Assembly (NCBI GenBank): GCA_021613535.1
Contig: CP075494.1
Span: forward strand, 4,464,001-4,528,000
DNA from: Adineta vaga
Lineage: Eukaryota > Rotifera
Direction: 5' to 3'
DNA: 64,000 nt
Below the pieces are notes generated by a model. That model worked only from the letters and a program-made list of their open reading frames with translations, made no database searches and had not been told where the DNA came from. Below, piece after piece: positions 59,139-64,000 of the stretch. The position numbers were made by a program, and so were the translations under genes. Each line of letters opens with the position of its first letter. Positions within the stretch are counted from its first letter, which is position 1.

Positions 59139-60857
59139 ATGGCTTGGGGATTTTGGGATTGGATTATATGTAATACTCTTATTGGTTTCGCTATTTTTCT
59201 ATGTGTTGCTCTTATTATGGGATTTATTTTGTGGAAATTTGATGCAGCATTTTATAGTATTGTTGCCAAACTTTTCAATATAAAACGTTGTGTTATTGAT
59301 GTCAATCATCGAATTATTACGAAAAATAATGCGATAGACCGTGCAAATGCTCGCATGAAAAAAGTTGGTTCATTCGTTAGCAAGTTATGTAGTTGTTGTG
59401 TAAAAACTATTGAAAATCCATCTGTAGACAAACGTGTTACTGGTGTTCCCATCGGTGATATGTCATCGACACTCAATGAGAAATTTTCCACACTTGTGTC
59501 GCCAGTACCAGAGTTCGCGAATGCAAAGAAAAAGAAAAATGACTCGAACAATTCTGAAAATGACGAACAGCCTGATGGAAAAGAATCATTGGAAGAAGAT
59601 GACGAGGAAAATGAATCGAACAGTTGCTGTTGGCCTTCAAAAGTTGGTGTAGACAAATCAAAAGAAACAAAAGAAACAAAGTCATCAAATATGGAAACGG
59701 ATATCGCTCCAGATCATGTGGGACATCCTGAACATGAACGAGAAATTTTGGATGTTTATGGTAAATATCTTATTTTGGAAAAACCAAGAAATAAAGTCTT
59801 AATTTTCACTATAACTGTCACAATTATTGCTTCTGTTATTCTTGCTGGTTTTCAAACTTGTTTCTTAGCTAATGTTACAGTTTATGATGATGGTCCATGT
59901 CCTAGTTTTGGTACTATGGAATGTTTTTTTGGTGGAAATCATACTTATTTTCAATGTACACCTGATAAATCAATTAGTTTAGGGTCTTTCGCTAAGACGG
60001 CAACATGTTTTCGTTGGATTGGACGTGATATAACAATTTCAGATATTATGACACAAATTGGTGCTTGTACAGGATTATTAGTTGCTTTAGGAGCTGTTAC
60101 TGAAGTTTTTATACGTTTTCTACTCTTTATATTTCAACAACGTCTTGGTGTAGCAACTGGTATACGTCGTGTTATGGAGAAAACAGTTGGGATAAATCGA
60201 GTTACTCAACCATGTAACTGTTGTGGCCATAAATTATGTTGTCATTTTGGTATTCTTAATCTACAATTATATGAACGTCCGTGGCTTATTGTATTAGTTA
60301 TTATTCTTTATGTTTCCTTACCAGCACTCGTTGTGGCTTCTATTATCTTAATGATCTATTTTCGAATTAGTATAACAGCTTTAACATATATTGTTCTTAC
60401 TGCATGCATACAAATTTGTTGCCTTGGTTTACTATGGATTTTATTTGCAGAAGATGAAATTGGACGAGTCGTACCTGGTGCTTGGCGAGATGTGAATGAC
60501 ACATTTAGGTCCATGGGAAATTCTTTTCATAAAGCTTCACCTATTCTTAAAAAGATTTTACCAGAAGAAGAGTTAGAAAAATTGGAAGATTTTTTTAAGA
60601 ATTCATTTGGAGAGATAAACATGTATGCTGAAAAGTTCAAACATATAATTGAAGCAACTAAAGAACTGTCCAAAGAATTCCCTGAAGAACTTCAAAAAAC
60701 AATTCCTGTAGAAAAAGTTCAACAACTGGTACAAACAGCCAGAGCTATATTTTCAACAACTAAAAATTTTCCATTACAAGGCTCTGCCGAAGAGATACGA
60801 GCGAGAAAAGCAGCCGAAAAGTCCCAAGACGTTGGTAAGACTCCTCGTAAATCTTAA
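59139..60857 (+). CDS. Multi-pass membrane protein of unknown family
   Basis: Intronless, 572 aa from the ATG at 59139. There is an N-terminal helix (ICNTLIGFAIFLCVALIMGF), then a cytoplasmic-type region with a CSCC cluster and a highly acidic, Lys-rich linker (about residues 125-195). Then come at least five more hydrophobic segments (VLIFTITVTIIASVILAGF, IGACTGLLVALGAVTEVFI, WLIVLVIILYVSLPALVV, then a Cys-rich pair). Two Cys/His clusters (CNCCGHKLCCHF and the loop with FGTMECFF) may bind metal or be acylated. The C-terminus is a charged helical tail (PEEELEKLEDFF, then basic). I do not recognise the family; a channel- or anoctamin-like scaffold is conceivable but not supported. Length and composition look native. 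Confidence 0.7.
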   Translation: MAWGFWDWIICNTLIGFAIFLCVALIMGFILWKFDAAFYSIVAKLFNIKRCVIDVNHRIITKNNAIDRANARMKKVGSFVSKLCSCCVKTIENPSVDKRVTGVPIGDMSSTLNEKFSTLVSPVPEFANAKKKKNDSNNSENDEQPDGKESLEEDDEENESNSCCWPSKVGVDKSKETKETKSSNMETDIAPDHVGHPEHEREILDVYGKYLILEKPRNKVLIFTITVTIIASVILAGFQTCFLANVTVYDDGPCPSFGTMECFFGGNHTYFQCTPDKSISLGSFAKTATCFRWIGRDITISDIMTQIGACTGLLVALGAVTEVFIRFLLFIFQQRLGVATGIRRVMEKTVGINRVTQPCNCCGHKLCCHFGILNLQLYERPWLIVLVIILYVSLPALVVASIILMIYFRISITALTYIVLTACIQICCLGLLWILFAEDEIGRVVPGAWRDVNDTFRSMGNSFHKASPILKKILPEEELEKLEDFFKNSFGEINMYAEKFKHIIEATKELSKEFPEELQKTIPVEKVQQLVQTARAIFSTTKNFPLQGSAEEIRARKAAEKSQDVGKTPRKS

Positions 60858-60986
60858 TAAGAAATCTATGGCATTTTTCTTTTATTATATTTATGTAATA
60901 AGAGCTTAATTTCTTTAAATATATTATTTCAATATAAACGTGTGATATTGTTTCTTTCTTTGTCAAAGATTAACTTACTTGAAGAT

Positions 60987-61084
60987 TCTTGAGGGTGAGG
61001 GTGTGGATGAGAGTGCGGGTGGCATTGATGAATAAATATATCACTCACCCACACCCACTCACCCTCCCTCACCCAGGCTCTTGA
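60987..61084. repeat. Foldback element C with G-rich telomere-like arms
   Basis: The left half (from TTCTTGAGGGTGAGGGTGTG) is G/T/A-rich, and the right half 61042-61084 is its approximate reverse complement (CACTCACCCACACCC, then CACCCAGGCTCTTGAA). Pairing is imperfect over about 35 bp around a short AT-rich centre. The outermost ends TTCTTGA and the complement of CTCTTGAA differ, so it is a degenerate palindrome. Confidence 0.55.
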
Positions 61085-62114
61085 ATATTCTCCATAGCAG
61101 ATTTAGGTACTAGTTTATTATCATAATTACTATTGACCAGTTGCGAACTTGATTTTGAAGTATTTGTTTCAGAGTCATCGAATGCATTAATAGAGTTCCA
61201 TCTTGCAATCATCATTTGATTTTGATCAAAGTTTCTTTCATCATCTATGTTCATTTGTATTTCGAACCTTTCTTTACTTATTACTATTCCTTGATCAATA
61301 GATTTTTTTGCTACTGAACATCAGTTCTGTCTCATTGGCAAAGTCATCAATGTCTTTCGCAGTCAATTTTTGATTTTCACTGTGATCTTTCTTCATTTCG
61401 TTTTCTTTCAGTAAATATCGCTGTTTATAAAAATCGAATACAAACTAACTTTTGTCCTATCAGACATAAATGGTCACTTAGCGATTAACAACTACTAAAA
61501 ATCTTGTCTGAATATAATAATATAGATAAGAGATAAATACCATGCTCGTTCACGAGGAAAAACCCTCGAGTAAAACTTCAAATGCACTTTTTCATTTACA
61601 CACGGAATTCGAAGATGAAAACCTACCGTTGAAATACTGTAGAATACGTATACGTAGTATAATTCTGATAACTCGAAAATATAATATATAAAAACAATCA
61701 GTATCCACAAAGAGAACACGAACTGTGAGTAGAAACAAAAATCATACATGATTTATTATAACATAGTAGTCGCATTAGTAAATAGCGTAATCTTCCTCTC
61801 AATCTAAAAAGAAAAGAAATCAAACATCGTATAGGCAAGTTCGTAAAGAAATGTATTTTTATCTGTGTATGCTTGTTCACAGTTACCTATACAATGAATG
61901 TACGAAAAGAAAAAAGAAAACCATACATCGCTCACTTATTCACGCGCTCTTTTCCCAGAAAGTTCGTATAGATATTATCATGAATAAAAACATCTAGAGG
62001 ATCAATTTTACTCTTTATTTCATATGTCATAAACATTTGTTGATGGTTTCTGTTGCATGCAGTTGAACAGATTGTGAAATGAGGATTATTTTTCTTCATC
62101 GTTTACTACTTTGG
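61085..62114. other. Gene-poor stretch with a possible exon remnant
   Basis: Minus-strand pieces look protein-like: LTAKDIDDFANETELMF near 61310-61400, and MNIDDERNFDQNQMMIARW then LVNSNYDNKLVPKSAMEN at 61069-61254. They are in different frames, separated by stops, and the second runs into foldback element C. This may be the remains of a gene whose end was replaced. Nothing else is recognised. Confidence 0.35.
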
Positions 62115-63725
62115 TTATAGCAGGACTTTATCTTGATGTATGATTCCATATTTTTGTCTTAATTGATGTAATAATGTATGATTATATGAACAGGTAAGAT
62201 TTTTTTGATTGTCAATAATACCTCCAATTTTCCATTGTCGATATTCATGAACAAGTTCTTCAATCCAAAAGTTAAAACAAAAAAATTTCGTTCGTTCCGA
62301 TCTGATTGTTACTGATGAACAAAATTCTTTATCTTTTTCACACATTTCAATAAATAACTGTCCATCTTTCGCTAAATTTTCATATGGATTCACTGGTATT
62401 CGAAATCCTTGAAGAATAAGTTGACCTGCTTGTCGAACTAACCTTACGATTTCATCTTTTTTAATACCTTTAATTCGTTCATTAATTGGATAATAAAGAC
62501 CTTTAATATAAGGTATTCCACTGGTCATATATTGTTCACCATATGAAGTAAATACGTACTTAGTTTTATCCGAACCATCTGGTTTTAATCCTCCAAGATT
62601 AATATGAACAGATCCATCGGAGAGAAATGTTTGATACATTTGACCAGTTCCTGGTGCACTAATATGAATATTCATTTGACGTAAGAGACGTAATTGTGCT
62701 ATGAATAGATTATCTTGAAATGGCGATTGACTAAAATTTCTCAGTGGAACTTGTTCATAATGAAGATATGAAATATGAATCAATGGCCATTCACGTTGTA
62801 AGTTTTGATTTAAATAAAAATTTGTATAATTATTAATTTCTTGAATTGCCTCTTTGATTTCTTGAATATCATCATCAAAAAAACGTTTATTATGAATAAT
62901 ATATGCTTGAAGAATCTTATTCAATGATAGTTTTTGTCGAATTAATCCATGTTGTCGATACATTCGCTCACGAAATAATCGTGAACCATCTAATTCCAAA
63001 CCACCAGGTAATTGAAAATTTGATTGTGTACAACGTTGACACATTGTTCCACTTCCCATTATGATTTCATCAAACATAAACCAGCGTCGTAAAGACATTT
63101 CTCTTAACATTGTTTCTTTAATGATCGGAAGACCAGAAAATTGTTGATAAATATCTTCACTCCAACATTTCTCACAATCACGAAAATCTGTAAAAAGTCG
63201 AAACGGTTGAAGATGTCGAGGAGTAAATCGAATTAGTGCAAGATAAGCTGGATAGAGACCATCAAATAATGCATGACCAATATTATATTGCCAATCTTGA
63301 ATAAAATAAACAGTTGGATCAGGAATAATAGTTGGTTCAGCGATCGTTCGAACATAATCTTCTAAAGAACGATAAGAATCAAATTCACGTTCTGCTATTA
63401 CTGTTGACCAAACTTGAAGAGAATTTGTTCGAACGGAATAATTTGGTAGAGATGTTCCTTTGACTTTGAAAATCATAAATCCACTATTGATATAATATAA
63501 ATTTTCAAATAAACAAGATTGATTTATCAATGAACCTACACAACGAATACGTGTTTCAAACGTTTTATTTTTTTCATCAATCGATGTTGATTTAATTTGA
63601 AGTATAACAGATTTGACCATCACTTTCTGTCTTACAATAACGAAGAGAAGAATAAGACTGATAATAATAATTAAGAATTTAACAAATGATTTTATTGATG
63701 ATGCCATCTTTCGTCTAATCAACAT
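62115..63725 (-). CDS. Type II membrane glycosyltransferase, GT61-like
   Basis: Intronless, 536 aa. A short basic cytoplasmic tail and one N-terminal signal anchor (FLIIIISLILLFVIV) are followed by a lumenal domain. QDWQYNIGHALFDGLYPAYLAL matches the N-x-G-H-x-x-x-D block of GT61 enzymes (EOGT, plant xylosyltransferases, POMGNT2). HISAPGTGQMYQTFLSDGS corresponds to the family's later nucleotide-sugar block. The reaction would be transfer of a sugar from a nucleotide donor onto a glycoprotein or glycan in the ER or Golgi; donor and acceptor cannot be predicted. Several N-x-S/T sites lie in the lumenal part. ATGs at residues 1 and 7 (MASSIKSF) are both possible starts. Confidence 0.8.
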   Translation of the reverse strand: MLIRRKMASSIKSFVKFLIIIISLILLFVIVRQKVMVKSVILQIKSTSIDEKNKTFETRIRCVGSLINQSCLFENLYYINSGFMIFKVKGTSLPNYSVRTNSLQVWSTVIAEREFDSYRSLEDYVRTIAEPTIIPDPTVYFIQDWQYNIGHALFDGLYPAYLALIRFTPRHLQPFRLFTDFRDCEKCWSEDIYQQFSGLPIIKETMLREMSLRRWFMFDEIIMGSGTMCQRCTQSNFQLPGGLELDGSRLFRERMYRQHGLIRQKLSLNKILQAYIIHNKRFFDDDIQEIKEAIQEINNYTNFYLNQNLQREWPLIHISYLHYEQVPLRNFSQSPFQDNLFIAQLRLLRQMNIHISAPGTGQMYQTFLSDGSVHINLGGLKPDGSDKTKYVFTSYGEQYMTSGIPYIKGLYYPINERIKGIKKDEIVRLVRQAGQLILQGFRIPVNPYENLAKDGQLFIEMCEKDKEFCSSVTIRSERTKFFCFNFWIEELVHEYRQWKIGGIIDNQKNLTCSYNHTLLHQLRQKYGIIHQDKVLL

Positions 63726-64000
63726 TCTGATTTCAATCAGAAAACACCGAAGTTTTAACAGTTGCTTTTATGGTAAACATTTCGATTTGATTGAAAAATG
63801 TTAACAAAATTATTTACATAACTGTACTTTTCTCTTTTTTCATTCTGTCTCAAAAAAGAATTCAACGTTGAATCTACCAAAGAAATGATTCATTCAAGGT
63901 AAAATTTATTATCATCGTGGTCCTCATGTGCAAATATCCTTCAAAATAAGATAAGCCATTTGTTTTCGTTTGTGTAAACATAATTTGTACTATAATCGAA

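Noticed and set aside
1-64000. CRISPR arrays, integrases, operons
   Set aside because: The genome is clearly nuclear eukaryotic (spliced genes, poly(A) signals); no regularly spaced repeats were seen.
1-64000. tRNA or rRNA genes
   Set aside because: I scanned for A-box/B-box-like motifs (for example GGTTCGA near 61260 in reverse) but none sits in a foldable context; a tRNA search program would be needed to exclude them.
1-64000. Autonomous transposons or retroelements
   Set aside because: No reverse transcriptase, transposase or integrase motifs were found in the open frames on either strand.

Overview
The window looks like nuclear DNA of a bdelloid rotifer (Adineta/Rotaria-like). It is AT-rich by eye and gene-dense. 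Most spliced genes have canonical GT-AG introns of only about 50-60 bp. Clearly animal genes (acyl-CoA oxidase, astacins, a neuronal calcium sensor, an ionotropic glutamate receptor, a methyl-end desaturase) lie among genes of bacterial or fungal character (PqiA-like, acetate transporter, DUF2892-like, AAA ATPases, a GRE2-like reductase). The glutamate-receptor pore carries a K+-channel-type GYG, which is known from Adineta vaga, and short arrays resembling the bdelloid telomere repeat TGTGGG are present. The species assignment is inference; I had no database.

Layout. 1-8 kb: an F-box-like gene cut by the left edge, a cytochrome b561 gene, a decayed TPR gene and a roughly 975-codon GTPase gene with two opposite frameshifts. 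8-25 kb: two giant LDLa/EGF/7TM receptor genes in inverted orientation (8002-13186 plus, 20026-24922 minus). Between them are PqiA-like, an unidentified six-exon gene, an acetate transporter, an NHL-repeat secreted protein, a TPR pseudogene that starts at a telomere-like array, and an FG-GAP/VCBS secreted protein. 25-33 kb: a mucin/EGF membrane protein, a secreted single-exon protein of unknown family, long gene-poor stretches, and a truncated inverted copy of the EGF protein's tail. 33-45 kb: two direct-repeat AAA ATPase genes with the same five-exon layout, flanking a reductase, a desaturase, an F-box gene and a DUF2892-like gene. 45-64 kb: acyl-CoA oxidase, two astacins, the glutamate receptor (stop plus frameshift in M1), an AIG1-like GTPase, a small secreted protein, a neuronal calcium sensor, an unknown multi-pass membrane protein and a GT61-like glycosyltransferase.

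How the genes fit together. This is not an operon-like locus and I see no single pathway. Desaturase and acyl-CoA oxidase both act on fatty acids, and several genes are extracellular or sensory (two 7TM receptors, iGluR, NHL, FG-GAP and EGF proteins, astacins). Exon models were built by hand from splice sites, reading-frame continuity and family motifs; nearly all sum to whole codons, which supports them.

The least-explained signal is a set of four short inverted-repeat (foldback) elements at 25.6, 27.4, 52.6 and 61.0 kb. Their G-rich arms resemble telomere repeat, and three of the four share a terminal motif close to ATCTTGAGGGTG. One sits inside an intron that is about five times longer than its neighbours. 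The second theme is the number of genes that are intact except for one or two stops or 1-nt shifts. These could be young pseudogenes or long-read assembly errors.
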